From Actinomycetota bacterium (GTDB taxonomy: Bacteria > Actinomycetota > Actinomycetes > Nanopelagicales > Nanopelagicaceae), in contig WLEB01000002.1 of assembly GCA_009704505.1 (NCBI GenBank), positions 27,344 to 91,343 on the forward strand: 64,000 nt of DNA. Direction: 5' to 3'. The notes under the pieces were generated by a model that ran no database searches, had not been told where the DNA came from, and was given only the letters and a program-made list of their open reading frames with translations. Shown in pieces: positions 10,383 to 19,589 of the stretch. Position 1 is the stretch's first letter; every line of letters starts with the position of its first letter. The translations under genes were made by a program, and so were the position numbers.

Positions 10383-11684
10383 TTATTTTGCATCTCCAGG
10401 TGTGGAATTTGCTTCAGTGGCTTCATCGACAATCACAGGAACTGGCTCTTTTTCTAACAGAGCCTCTGCGAGTGCGCGTCCAACCAAGTTAACCTGCCAC
10501 GGGCGAGCACCAAGAGTAAGAAGTGATTGTTCTACAGCCTCAACCTGCAATAGCTCGGTAGATCCCTGCGGTGGGTTCCAACAAATTCGGCGAACTAATT
10601 CTGGCGTAATTAAATTCTCCACAGGGATACTGTTTTCTTCCGAGATTTTCTCAAGGCTCATCCGCGCATGTGTCAGAGGTGCATATTTGTCAGGGAATTT
10701 ATCACGCCACAATTTAATCGGCGGCAGAGTATCGGCGTTTGTGCGCATCTGAGGCCACTCTTGTTCGGGTAGTGCAACTGCCGTTGCAATACTTTCAAGC
10801 CATAGAGGTAAGTTTTCTAACCAGCGAGCTCGCAAACCAAGAGGTCGTAACGCTTTTTCGAACTCCTTTTTCGTCGTAGGAGATGCTATAGCTAACTCAA
10901 CAATTGCGTTGTCATTGAGAAGTTTCCCCTGAGCAATGTCGCTCTGACTTGCAATTTTATCCCGAGCAATCCAAAGAGATCTAACGATTGCAAGCTGATC
11001 TCTGCGTTTAATTTTATGCATACCTGAAGTACGTCGCCATGGATCAATACGAGGTGGCGATGGTGGTGCCAATAAAATTGAGGCGAACTCTTCCATAGCC
11101 CAGGGAAGTTTTTTACTCTCGTTCAAAATCTGATAAATCCGGTCACGAAGTTCCACGAGAAGCTCGACATCTAAAGCGGCATAGGTAAGCCAATTTGTAG
11201 GAAGTGGACGCACCGACCAATCAGCAGCACTATGTTCTTTTGCTAATGAGACGCCCATTAAAGATTCTAGAAGTGGGCCTAGTCCAACACGGGGCAACCC
11301 TGCAATTCGGCCGGCAAGCTCGGTGTCAAACAAGAGAGAGGGATTAATTCCTATTTCACGAAGACAGGGAAGATCTTGTGTACTTGCATGCAAGATCACT
11401 TCATCGGTATTTAGTAGATCATTTAATCTCAGAATTAATGGATGGTTTATTCCAAAAGGTATGGGATCAATAAGGTGAAGGCCTCCACCATTTCTTTTGA
11501 TCTGAATCAAATATGCACGAGCGCTATATCTAAATCCTGAGGCGCGCTCAGCATCAACTGCGAAAGGGCCCGTGCCTAGGGTCAACTGCTCTATTGCTTT
11601 TACAAGTCCTGACTCATTATCAATGATCTCAGGTGTTCCCCCAGCAGGGGCTAACAGTGGGACAGCAACAATCTCTTCACTCAT
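10383..11684 (-). CDS. rnd: Ribonuclease D (3'-5' exonuclease + HRDC)
   Basis: FAVDAERASGFRYSARAYLIQI, DTELAGRIAGLPRVGL, DWSVRPLPTNWLTYAALDVELLVEL. Confidence 0.9.
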   Translation of the reverse strand: MSEEIVAVPLLAPAGGTPEIIDNESGLVKAIEQLTLGTGPFAVDAERASGFRYSARAYLIQIKRNGGGLHLIDPIPFGINHPLILRLNDLLNTDEVILHASTQDLPCLREIGINPSLLFDTELAGRIAGLPRVGLGPLLESLMGVSLAKEHSAADWSVRPLPTNWLTYAALDVELLVELRDRIYQILNESKKLPWAMEEFASILLAPPSPPRIDPWRRTSGMHKIKRRDQLAIVRSLWIARDKIASQSDIAQGKLLNDNAIVELAIASPTTKKEFEKALRPLGLRARWLENLPLWLESIATAVALPEQEWPQMRTNADTLPPIKLWRDKFPDKYAPLTHARMSLEKISEENSIPVENLITPELVRRICWNPPQGSTELLQVEAVEQSLLTLGARPWQVNLVGRALAEALLEKEPVPVIVDEATEANSTPGDAK

Positions 11685-11686
11685 AT

Positions 11687-12265
11687 TTAGTTGCGACGGT
11701 TAGATGTAATCGCAGAGACTCCTTCAGGGATGGGAGGCAATCCTGCTACATCACATATTAATTTGCACCAACTATCAATGTGATCGATTATCAAAGTTGG
11801 ATGACTAACAATTGGTGTCCATGAAGCACGGATCTCAATCTCGGCTTCATTTTTGCGCGGAGACAGTTTTCCAAAGGAGGCACTGGTAACTCTTGTTACG
11901 GTCCCACTAGGGGAGTTGTATTCACACCCATTGTTTTGGAGGGATTCCAGAAACCAACTCCAGCCAACTTCAGGCAGCAGTGGATCTTCTTGCATAATTG
12001 GATCAACATCAGCACTCACGAAAGTCACGCATCGAAATTCACCATCCCAAGTGGCTTGACCACCAGGTTCGTGTAGTAAAACAAATCGACCATTTGCTAT
12101 TTCATCTTCTTTTTCCCCAAGTAAACCGTTAGAAACGTCGGCAGAGAAAGCAAAAGCAAAAGTAGCTAATTTTTGAGGCGCAGGAACTTCCGTAAGCATT
12201 ACCTCTGATCTTGGTGTAAATGTACGGAGCTGATCAATTAATCGCTCAAATCCATTCGCATCCAT
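11687..12265 (-). CDS. DUF3000-like actinobacterial protein
   Basis: Position next to rnd and sequence type match actinobacterial DUF3000; -10 TATCCT 6 nt upstream of ATG. Confidence 0.7.
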   Translation of the reverse strand: MDANGFERLIDQLRTFTPRSEVMLTEVPAPQKLATFAFAFSADVSNGLLGEKEDEIANGRFVLLHEPGGQATWDGEFRCVTFVSADVDPIMQEDPLLPEVGWSWFLESLQNNGCEYNSPSGTVTRVTSASFGKLSPRKNEAEIEIRASWTPIVSHPTLIIDHIDSWCKLICDVAGLPPIPEGVSAITSNRRN

Positions 12266-12325
12266 GTTCTAAGGATAAAGATTACGGATAGGTTTTCATG
12301 GGAGGCGGGGCGGTAGGCTTTGACA

Positions 12326-13165
12326 ATGGCATCGTTACTAGCGCTTCTCTCTAGTGCATTATGGGGATCAGCGGATTTTTTCGCCGGTCGTATGAGCAAG
12401 AAGCATCATCCATTTGCTGTGTTGGGCTTTTCTCAGGTAATTGGATTATTTGTTGGCTTATTGATCTTGGTCATCTCTGGTAGTTGGCAAGGAAAAGTTC
12501 TGGGCTTTGATGGATATTTAATTCCAGGTGCTCTTGCTGGCTTAGCTGGATACATTGGACTTGCATGTTTATATGAAGGATTATCCACTGGACGAATGGG
12601 AGTTGTTGCACCCATTAGTTCGATGAGTGCAGTTGTTCCTCTTGCATATGCATTAGCAACAGGGGATGCACTTTCAACATTGGCCCTGTTTGGAGTATTC
12701 ATTGCTCTTGTTGGTGTTTTTTGCGCAAGTGGACCAGAACTTTCACAGGGAATGCCGATCAAACCTTTATTGCTTGCATTAGGAGCAGCTGCAGGTTTTG
12801 GACTTTCGCTTACATTTATTGCTGTGGGTTCTGAGTCAAGCGCCTTACTGACCATGGTTTCAATGCGTGGTGCAACATTTTTTGTAACCATCTCAATTGC
12901 TTTGAGGTTTAGAACAACGGGTAAATTTGGAAAGAAAGATCTACCGCTCTTGATATTTATTGGTGCAGCAGATTTCTTAGCAAATCTCTTACTTGGCGTG
13001 GCAACAACAAAGGGCTTGGTTTCTGTTGCAATGGTCTTTGGATCTCTATATCCAATTGCTACCGCACTTCTTGCCTTCAAGTTTCTCAATGAGCGCCTGC
13101 ACGCGGTGCAGTACGTTGGCATCGGTTTAGCTGTCGGTGGCGTCTCTTTGATATCAGCCTTTTAA
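12326..13165 (+). CDS. EamA/DMT-superfamily transporter
   Basis: ~10 TM, MASLLALLSSALWGSADFFAGRMSKKH; ATG at 12326 preferred over TTG 12320 (TAGGCT-6nt-ATG). Confidence 0.85.
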   Translation: MASLLALLSSALWGSADFFAGRMSKKHHPFAVLGFSQVIGLFVGLLILVISGSWQGKVLGFDGYLIPGALAGLAGYIGLACLYEGLSTGRMGVVAPISSMSAVVPLAYALATGDALSTLALFGVFIALVGVFCASGPELSQGMPIKPLLLALGAAAGFGLSLTFIAVGSESSALLTMVSMRGATFFVTISIALRFRTTGKFGKKDLPLLIFIGAADFLANLLLGVATTKGLVSVAMVFGSLYPIATALLAFKFLNERLHAVQYVGIGLAVGGVSLISAF

Positions 13166-13183
13166 GGTTAATTTCTTGGCTAG

Positions 13184-13675
13184 TTAGTTTGACGCAGAGA
13201 AAAACTGCGTATCTTCAATCTGTTGCATTTCTACATGCTTGAACTTAGATAAAAGCAGCTGCCAGTCCAAAATGTTCTCACCGCCAATTACCTCTGTGAT
13301 ACTCAATTCTAATTGATCAATTTTTTGATTTTCGACTAACTCCACAATCATTCGCGCCCCACCTTCAATGAGAATATTCTCGCCAAAGACTTTACGGGCT
13401 TTATCAATTGCCTCGTCAGGTGAACAGTTCCATATCTGAGAGTTCTCATTTTCGACAACTGGATTAATCGAACTCCGAGAACAAATAATGAGTGGAACGG
13501 GAGTCCGGGAATAAGGTTCGTTTCTGGCCGTGTTTCCACCAATGATGATTACATCTACCTGGCGACGACGGTTGAGAAAAGATGCACGATCGGCCGATGA
13601 ACTAATGTTTCTAGAGGTAGCATCTTTAGTTGTTGAACCATCGCGACCGACTACCAAAGTTGCGATCGTGCTCAT
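13184..13675 (-). CDS. Compact RibD C-terminal / dihydrofolate reductase-like protein
   Basis: VDVIIIGGNTARNEPYSR and ILIEGGARMIVELVE motifs of RibD_C; only 163 aa. Confidence 0.75.
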   Translation of the reverse strand: MSTIATLVVGRDGSTTKDATSRNISSSADRASFLNRRRQVDVIIIGGNTARNEPYSRTPVPLIICSRSSINPVVENENSQIWNCSPDEAIDKARKVFGENILIEGGARMIVELVENQKIDQLELSITEVIGGENILDWQLLLSKFKHVEMQQIEDTQFFSASN

Positions 13676-13687
13676 TGCTTAATTATC

Positions 13688-13723
13688 ACCTAATCGAGTT
13701 CGGTTTGGAACCGAACTTTAGGT
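13688..13723. promoter_or_regulatory. Operator-like interrupted inverted repeat between divergent genes
   Basis: ACCTAA-tcg-AGTTCGGTT-TGG-AACCGAACT-TTAGGT; core arms 9 bp perfect, outer arms 6 bp perfect. Confidence 0.6.
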
Positions 13724-13777
13724 TTAGAAGTAGCGCGTAGTTGAACTACTGGGCTTGGGGGAGTTAATCTTGCTTGT

Positions 13778-14926
13778 ATGTTGAGCAATGAGGGCAAAGT
13801 TCTCTTTGTTACTAATGATTTTGGTCCTCGAGCCGGCGGCATTGAAACCTTCATTATTGGCCTGATAGAGCGAAGAGCGTTTGCAAGCACAATTGTTTAC
13901 ACATCGGCGCAAGCAAATTCTCAAGAGTATGATCAAATGTGGCAGAAAAAGTACGGAGTTAAAGTCATCCGTGATTCTTCAAGAATTTTACTTCCAACCC
14001 CCAGAGTATCCCGGCGAATTTCGGCGTTAATTAAAGCCGAAGGGATTTCAGTTGCCGCTTTTGGCGCTGCAGCTCCCTTGGGCCTACTGGCACATTCGAT
14101 GAAGCGTTCTGGGATTAATCGCATAGTTGCCTTAACTCACGGACATGAAGTCTGGTGGGCAAAGGTATTTCCATTTAATCTACTTCTGCGCAGAATAGGC
14201 ACAGGTGTTGATTCACTTACTTATTTGGGTGAATACACACGTCAAATGATTTCGCGGCCACTGACTCAATCAGCGAAAAGGGCAATGATAAAAATTGCTC
14301 CCGGTATCGATACCGATCATTTCTCGCCGAGAAACTCTGACAATCTTCGACAATCGCTTCAACTTAGCCAGAAGAAAGTTATTGTCTGTGTTGCTCGATT
14401 GGTTCATCGAAAAGGTCAAGATAAATTAATTGATGCGATGCCTTCTATTTTAGAATCTATCTCAAATGCCCACCTTCTTATTGTCGGACAGGGTCCATAT
14501 CTTCCAAAATTAGTAAAGCGAGTAAAGAAACTGGGCCTTGAAGAGAGTGTAACTTTCGTGGGACGGATCAATTATGAAAAATTGCCTGAATACATCTGCG
14601 TTGGTGATCTCTTTGCGATGCCATCACGATCTCGCTTTTGCGGATTAGAGGTAGAAGGTTTAGGAATTGCATATTTAGAGGCAAGTGCATGTGGACTACC
14701 TGTACTAGCAGGCTCCTCAGGCGGAGCACCAGATGCAGTAGTCGATGGAAAATCTGGAGAAGTTGTTAACGGCACTGACATCACTGCGATATCCAAAACA
14801 GTAATTAAATTTCTCAGAGATCCTGAGGGATCACAGCAAATGGGTCAATTTGGTCGTAACTGGGTTGTAGAAAAATGGCGTTGGGAGATTTGGTCACAGG
14901 CTTTCGAGCGTTTACTGAAGCAGTAA
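13778..14926 (+). CDS. GT4-family glycosyltransferase (PimB-like mannosyltransferase)
   Basis: NDFGPRAGGIETF, VARLVHRKGQDKLIDAMP, EGLGIAYLEASACGLPVLAGSSGGAPDAV. Confidence 0.87.
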   Translation: MLSNEGKVLFVTNDFGPRAGGIETFIIGLIERRAFASTIVYTSAQANSQEYDQMWQKKYGVKVIRDSSRILLPTPRVSRRISALIKAEGISVAAFGAAAPLGLLAHSMKRSGINRIVALTHGHEVWWAKVFPFNLLLRRIGTGVDSLTYLGEYTRQMISRPLTQSAKRAMIKIAPGIDTDHFSPRNSDNLRQSLQLSQKKVIVCVARLVHRKGQDKLIDAMPSILESISNAHLLIVGQGPYLPKLVKRVKKLGLEESVTFVGRINYEKLPEYICVGDLFAMPSRSRFCGLEVEGLGIAYLEASACGLPVLAGSSGGAPDAVVDGKSGEVVNGTDITAISKTVIKFLRDPEGSQQMGQFGRNWVVEKWRWEIWSQAFERLLKQ

Positions 14927-15520
14927 CCCATTTGCCCGCGCGTAGTTAATTGCACTAACGCGATTTTCGACATTTAGCTTTCTAAAAATAGAGCCTATGT
15001 GGGACTTAACAGTAGATTGACTTAGAAATAATTGCTGCGCGATTTCTTGGTTACTTAAACCAAATGAGATTTTCATCAATACATCTATCTCTCTAGCAGT
15101 TAGCAGTGGCTCAGCAGAGTGAGGCAGTGAACTCAAACCTTTAGAAGAAAAGCCAGAGGGAGAGGATATGCAGTGCTCAATGGCGGCAATGATTTCAGAG
15201 ACAGGTGCGCTCTTAACTACGAAGCTATTAGCACCTGATTTCATGGCTGCTATAACAAACTCAGAGCCGGAGTTAAGAGTAAGTATTACTACGCCTGTTT
15301 CTTTTGAGATAGATCGAATCCACTGGACTACTTCAAATCCAGACCCATCAGGCAGATTTAAGTCGATAATGACAACATCTGGATTGGTGTGTGCAATTTG
15401 CGCAATTGCTTCAGCAACTGTTCCAACCGAGCCAACCAAGTGGAAATTGGCTAAGGCAAAGGCGTTGGAGAGTCCTTCGCGAACGATTGCATGATCATCA
15501 ACTATCAATACTCGAATCAT
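14912..15520 (-). CDS. NarL/LuxR-family response regulator
   Basis: VLIVDDHAIVREGL, DVVIIDLNLPDGSG, C-terminal LTAREIDVLMKISFGLSNQEIAQQLFLSQSTVKSHI. Confidence 0.93.
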   Translation of the reverse strand: MIRVLIVDDHAIVREGLSNAFALANFHLVGSVGTVAEAIAQIAHTNPDVVIIDLNLPDGSGFEVVQWIRSISKETGVVILTLNSGSEFVIAAMKSGANSFVVKSAPVSEIIAAIEHCISSPSGFSSKGLSSLPHSAEPLLTAREIDVLMKISFGLSNQEIAQQLFLSQSTVKSHIGSIFRKLNVENRVSAINYARANGLLLQ

Positions 15521-15989
15521 TTTTGTCCAATGGAATGTTTATTGCAATCCTCGTCCCATTTTGATCTGATTCAATAAGGGTTTCCCCATGCAAAGCTTTT
15601 ACTCTTTCCTGGATTCCAGTAAGACCAAAAGATCCCTTTTTCTCTATGGCTCCACCTATTCCATTGTCAGCAACAGTTATTGATAGAGCTGTAGCTTTTG
15701 AGTGTTGTTCTACATTTCGTAATATCTCGTTGAACACTCGATTTAGTTCATAAGAGTATGCGGGGGTGAACCGAACCTGACTTGGGCCAAGTTCTCGTAG
15801 CCGGTGAATTTCAATACGAACCTTTTCAATGATTTCAGTGATCGAAAATCTGACTGCACGCAGCTCTGTGCGGGTGCTTGGATCGGCGCTGTTTGAAATG
15901 GCGTTATCAATGGAAAAGCCCAGGCCAACTAAGTCCTGGGCAATTCCGTCGTGTAACTCCTGAGCAAGAGTTACAAACTCATCTTTCAC
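15498..15989 (-). CDS. Minimal sensor-less histidine kinase (HisKA_3 + HATPase)
   Basis: H-box ELHDGIAQDLVGLGFSID; N-box NEILRNVEQHSKAT; DNGIGG; GSFGLTGIQERV; 163 aa with no TM or sensor region. Confidence 0.85.
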   Translation of the reverse strand: MKDEFVTLAQELHDGIAQDLVGLGFSIDNAISNSADPSTRTELRAVRFSITEIIEKVRIEIHRLRELGPSQVRFTPAYSYELNRVFNEILRNVEQHSKATALSITVADNGIGGAIEKKGSFGLTGIQERVKALHGETLIESDQNGTRIAINIPLDKNDSSIDS

Positions 15990-17776
15990 GTTGCAAATAA
16001 TGCTTCGATCTCTTTAGCAAACTCCTTAGCAACGACATGTCGTTTCACGGATAGTTTTGCTGTCAGGTGACCGCCAGCGATAGTGAAATCAGATGGCAAA
16101 ATTGTGAATTTACGAATTGATTCGGCACGGCTTACTGCCTTATTTGCTTCATCAACTGCTGTTTGAATAGCTGCAACTAGATCTGGATCATTGACTAAAT
16201 CAGGGATTGTTGCCCCATCTTTTTTGTTATTGGTTATCCAGGCTTTTATTGCATCAGGATCAATTGTTACAAGAGCTGCGATAAATGGTTGATTATCACC
16301 TACGACTAGACACTGACTTACTAATGGATGTGCGCGTAGTCGATCTTCAAGAACTGCTGGTGCAACATTTTTTCCACCAGCTGTAACGATGATCTCCTTT
16401 TTACGACCAACGATGTAAAGGAATCCTTCTTCATCTAGTTTTCCTAAGTCGCCAGTTTGGAACCAACGCTCAGAGTTAAACACTTCTGCGTTTGCAGCAT
16501 CATTTTGCCAGTAACCATCCATGACAATTGGGCCGCGGATTAATACTTCGCCATCTTCGGCAATCTTTATTGACGTACCTGGAATTGGTCGACCAACTGA
16601 GCCAACACGATGTGCTCCGTACAAATTCAAAGTTGCTCCTGCAGTTGTCTCAGTTAATCCATATCCCTCAAGAATCGTTACTCCGATTCCGCGATAGAAG
16701 TGACCTAGGCGAACACCAAGGGGTGCACCACCAGAGATTGCGGCCTCAACTTTTCCACCCATACCGTGTCTAATCTTGCTGTAAACAAGTTTGTCGAAAA
16801 GGCCATGCTTTAACTTCAAGATTGGAGAGACTGATTTCTTATCAAGGGCCTCTGAGTATGCAATTGCGACAGCGGCTGCTTTTCTAAAGATATTTCCTTT
16901 TCCTGCAGCCTCAGCCTTTGCCTCTGCTCCGTTGTAGATTTTTTCAAAAATACGTGGAACAGCCAAGACGAATGTTGGTTTAAATGAAGCAAGGTCCATT
17001 GGCAATCTGCCTACTGGATCACTGCAATGAGCTAAGTGAAGTCCAGCAGTGATTGATCCAATTTGAACCATACGACCAAACACGTGAGCAACTGGAAGAA
17101 AAAGAAGTGTTGAACCACCAGGCTTTAAGAAAAGTTCACTTGCACCTTGCACGACATTTCCGCACTCTGCGTGGAAATTGCCATGTGTGAGTTGAACACC
17201 CTTTGGCTTTCCAGTTGTTCCAGATGTGTAAATTAAAGTCGCAAGAGTGCTTGGAACAAGTGAGTTACGACGACGATCAACTTCTTCATCGCTAATGTTC
17301 TTTCCAGCCTCTCTAAGGACAGTAAGAACATCATCTGTCATTGTCCATACATTTTTAGTATGTGAAGGTAAAACTGTCTGTACTAATTCACGCATCGCGG
17401 GGGTTTCGACAACGATCGCAACTGAGTGAGAGTCATTGAGAATCCAGTCGATTTGTTCGGCAGATGAGGTATCAAAAATTGGAACAACTACACCGCCTGC
17501 AAACCACGTTGCAAAGTCCAAGATGGTCCATTCATATCTTGTACGAGCCATGATCGAAACGCGATCACCAATTTGAATACCGCTTGCGATTAATCCCTTT
17601 GCGGTTGCTCGAATCTCTTCTTCAACCTCTTTTGCAGTAACTGGCTGCCATCCCTCACCAAGTGGTCGGGACATCGTTACGCGCTCTGGTTCAAACCATG
17701 CGCGTTCAGTGATTAGATTTGTGAGATTTCCTGCAGTAGAGGCAGGAACAAGTGCCGGGACTGTGATTTCATTCAT
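15986..17776 (-). CDS. fadD: Long-chain acyl-CoA synthetase (AMP-binding)
   Basis: LIYTSGTTGKPKGVQLTHGN, GYGLTETTAG, WFQTGDLGKLDEEGFLYIVGRKKEIIVTAGGKN. Confidence 0.94.
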   Translation of the reverse strand: MNEITVPALVPASTAGNLTNLITERAWFEPERVTMSRPLGEGWQPVTAKEVEEEIRATAKGLIASGIQIGDRVSIMARTRYEWTILDFATWFAGGVVVPIFDTSSAEQIDWILNDSHSVAIVVETPAMRELVQTVLPSHTKNVWTMTDDVLTVLREAGKNISDEEVDRRRNSLVPSTLATLIYTSGTTGKPKGVQLTHGNFHAECGNVVQGASELFLKPGGSTLLFLPVAHVFGRMVQIGSITAGLHLAHCSDPVGRLPMDLASFKPTFVLAVPRIFEKIYNGAEAKAEAAGKGNIFRKAAAVAIAYSEALDKKSVSPILKLKHGLFDKLVYSKIRHGMGGKVEAAISGGAPLGVRLGHFYRGIGVTILEGYGLTETTAGATLNLYGAHRVGSVGRPIPGTSIKIAEDGEVLIRGPIVMDGYWQNDAANAEVFNSERWFQTGDLGKLDEEGFLYIVGRKKEIIVTAGGKNVAPAVLEDRLRAHPLVSQCLVVGDNQPFIAALVTIDPDAIKAWITNNKKDGATIPDLVNDPDLVAAIQTAVDEANKAVSRAESIRKFTILPSDFTIAGGHLTAKLSVKRHVVAKEFAKEIEALFAT

Positions 17777-17829
17777 GGGAGAACGCTAGCGTGACACATG
17801 AGAAAAGGGGAAGAGGGTAGCCTTCTCCC

Positions 17830-18267
17830 ATGAGCGAATTCAGTAAATCCACAGTAACAATCGAAGCACCGATCTCAGATATTCAAAAGACCCTCTCAGA
17901 GCTAGACAAATACCCTGAGTGGTCGACGCAGATTAAATCTGCTGAAAGCCTTGCAACCGATGATCAAGGTCGCATAACAAAAATTAAGATGAGCATTGAT
18001 GCCGGAATGATGAAGGATCGCGTTGTTCTAGATTACGACTGGAGCCAGGCGCCGGAGAAAATAATCTTCTCACTAGATGAGGCAGACCTACTGACCAGTA
18101 TGGATGGTGCCTACACATTCAAGAGCATCGATTCAGAGACAACAGAAGTTACTTATGAGTTAGGCGTCTCCCTATCTATGTCTATTCCAGACATGATGAG
18201 AAAGAAAGCTGAAAAGGCAACTATTGATGCTGCACTTGCTCAACTTAAATCACATCTAGAGGGCTGA
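17830..18267 (+). CDS. SRPBCC/polyketide cyclase-like protein
   Basis: START-like small protein: STVTIEAPISDIQKTLSELDKYPEWSTQIKSAE. Confidence 0.8.
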   Translation: MSEFSKSTVTIEAPISDIQKTLSELDKYPEWSTQIKSAESLATDDQGRITKIKMSIDAGMMKDRVVLDYDWSQAPEKIIFSLDEADLLTSMDGAYTFKSIDSETTEVTYELGVSLSMSIPDMMRKKAEKATIDAALAQLKSHLEG

Positions 18268-18271
18268 GTTA

Positions 18272-19216
18272 GTGGGCTTATCGATCGGCATCGATGTCGG
18301 TGGAACGAAAGTTCTCGGAGGCGTTGTCGACGATAACGGAGTTGTCCTTGCCCGAGCAAGAAAAGATACGCCGCGACAGGGTGGAAAAGCCTTAACGCAA
18401 AGAATTGCCGAAACAGTTAAAGAGTTGATGGCCCAACATGATGTTGAATCAGTCGGAGTAAGTGCTGCAGGTTTTGTTTCATCTGATAGAAAAACAATGT
18501 TAGCAACACCAAATATTGCAGACTGGAATGATGTGGATCTTGACTTTGAGTTAAAATCATTAATCGATCTTCCAATTGTCATTGAAAACGATGCAAATGC
18601 TGCAGCATGGGGCGAAGCAAAATTTGGTGCTGGGCGCAATCAAAATCACATGATGATGCTTACTGTTGGTACTGGAATCGGTGGTGGGATCGTTGTAGAT
18701 GGCCAGCTCTATAGAGGCGCATTTGGTATTGCTGCAGAGTTTGGCCACATGCGCGTTGTTCCCGAAGGACATATCTGTGGTTGTGGCGCACGTGGTTGTT
18801 TTGAACAATATGCATCCGGAAATGCATTACTTCGACATGCTCGTGAAGCAATAAATGCCAGTCCTGAAGTAGCTCGGAATCTTTTATCACGAGGTGATGG
18901 CACTGTTGCGGGCCTTACTGGTCAAATCATCACTCAGGCAGCACAGGAGGCAGACCCAATTGCACTTGCAGCATTTAACACAACTGGGCAATGGCTTGGA
19001 GCCGGAATAGCATCCCTTGCAGTTTTATTGGATCCAGAATGCATTGTCATCGGGGGAGGAGTCATTGATGCTGGCGAGATTTTACTTGCGCCAACTCGTG
19101 AATCTCTTGAGAGAACAATGCCCTTTGCTGGAAAGCATCCATACCCAGAGCTAATCGCTGCAGAACTTGGCAATGATGCAGGATTAGTTGGAGTTGCAGA
19201 TTTAGCGAGAGTTTAG
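18272..19216 (+). CDS. glk: ROK-family glucokinase
   Basis: GIDVGGTKVLGGVVDDNG, VGTGIGGGIVVDGQLYRGAFGIAAEFGHM, CGCGARGCFEQYASG. Confidence 0.93.
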   Translation: MGLSIGIDVGGTKVLGGVVDDNGVVLARARKDTPRQGGKALTQRIAETVKELMAQHDVESVGVSAAGFVSSDRKTMLATPNIADWNDVDLDFELKSLIDLPIVIENDANAAAWGEAKFGAGRNQNHMMMLTVGTGIGGGIVVDGQLYRGAFGIAAEFGHMRVVPEGHICGCGARGCFEQYASGNALLRHAREAINASPEVARNLLSRGDGTVAGLTGQIITQAAQEADPIALAAFNTTGQWLGAGIASLAVLLDPECIVIGGGVIDAGEILLAPTRESLERTMPFAGKHPYPELIAAELGNDAGLVGVADLARV

Positions 19217-19260
19217 TTACTCAAGAAACTGGCTGCTATTTTTGAATAACAGTAAATGTT

Positions 19261-19545
19261 TTAAAGATTTACGCCATCATCTTCGCGATACGGACGATTA
19301 AACCAACGTTTAATCGCAACCTTTGCAGAGCGAAACAAATCAATTGGATTAGCACCTGGGGGATTTGGTTGAGCAAAACCTTCATCTAAGTTCTGGCCCT
19401 CTATTTTTTCGATTCGTTCCAGATCATCTAGGTAAGTATTCGGTGTCGATTCATCTAAGGACAGTCCGGAAACTATTGAGTCAAATTCTGAACGGATCAG
19501 ATCCTCTTCATCGAACTCATCAGGGCTTTTTCCATGCTCATTCAC
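19261..19545 (-). CDS. Small acidic conserved hypothetical protein
   Basis: 94-aa ORF with GGAGGGTGAATG Shine-Dalgarno context; flanked by oriented genes. Confidence 0.55.
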   Translation of the reverse strand: MNEHGKSPDEFDEEDLIRSEFDSIVSGLSLDESTPNTYLDDLERIEKIEGQNLDEGFAQPNPPGANPIDLFRSAKVAIKRWFNRPYREDDGVNL

Positions 19546-19589
19546 CCTCCGATGGTGTCATAACTGCCAATAGACAGTAAATTGTCCCC

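Noticed and set aside
12433-13122. 229-aa minus-strand ORF antisense to the EamA transporter
   Set aside because: Arises from codon structure of a hydrophobic gene on the other strand; low-complexity, no recognisable family or start signals.
15498-15989. Calling the short histidine kinase a pseudogene
   Set aside because: All catalytic boxes and the H-box are intact and the start is translationally coupled to fadD; no disabled upstream sensor region remains because fadD coding begins immediately.
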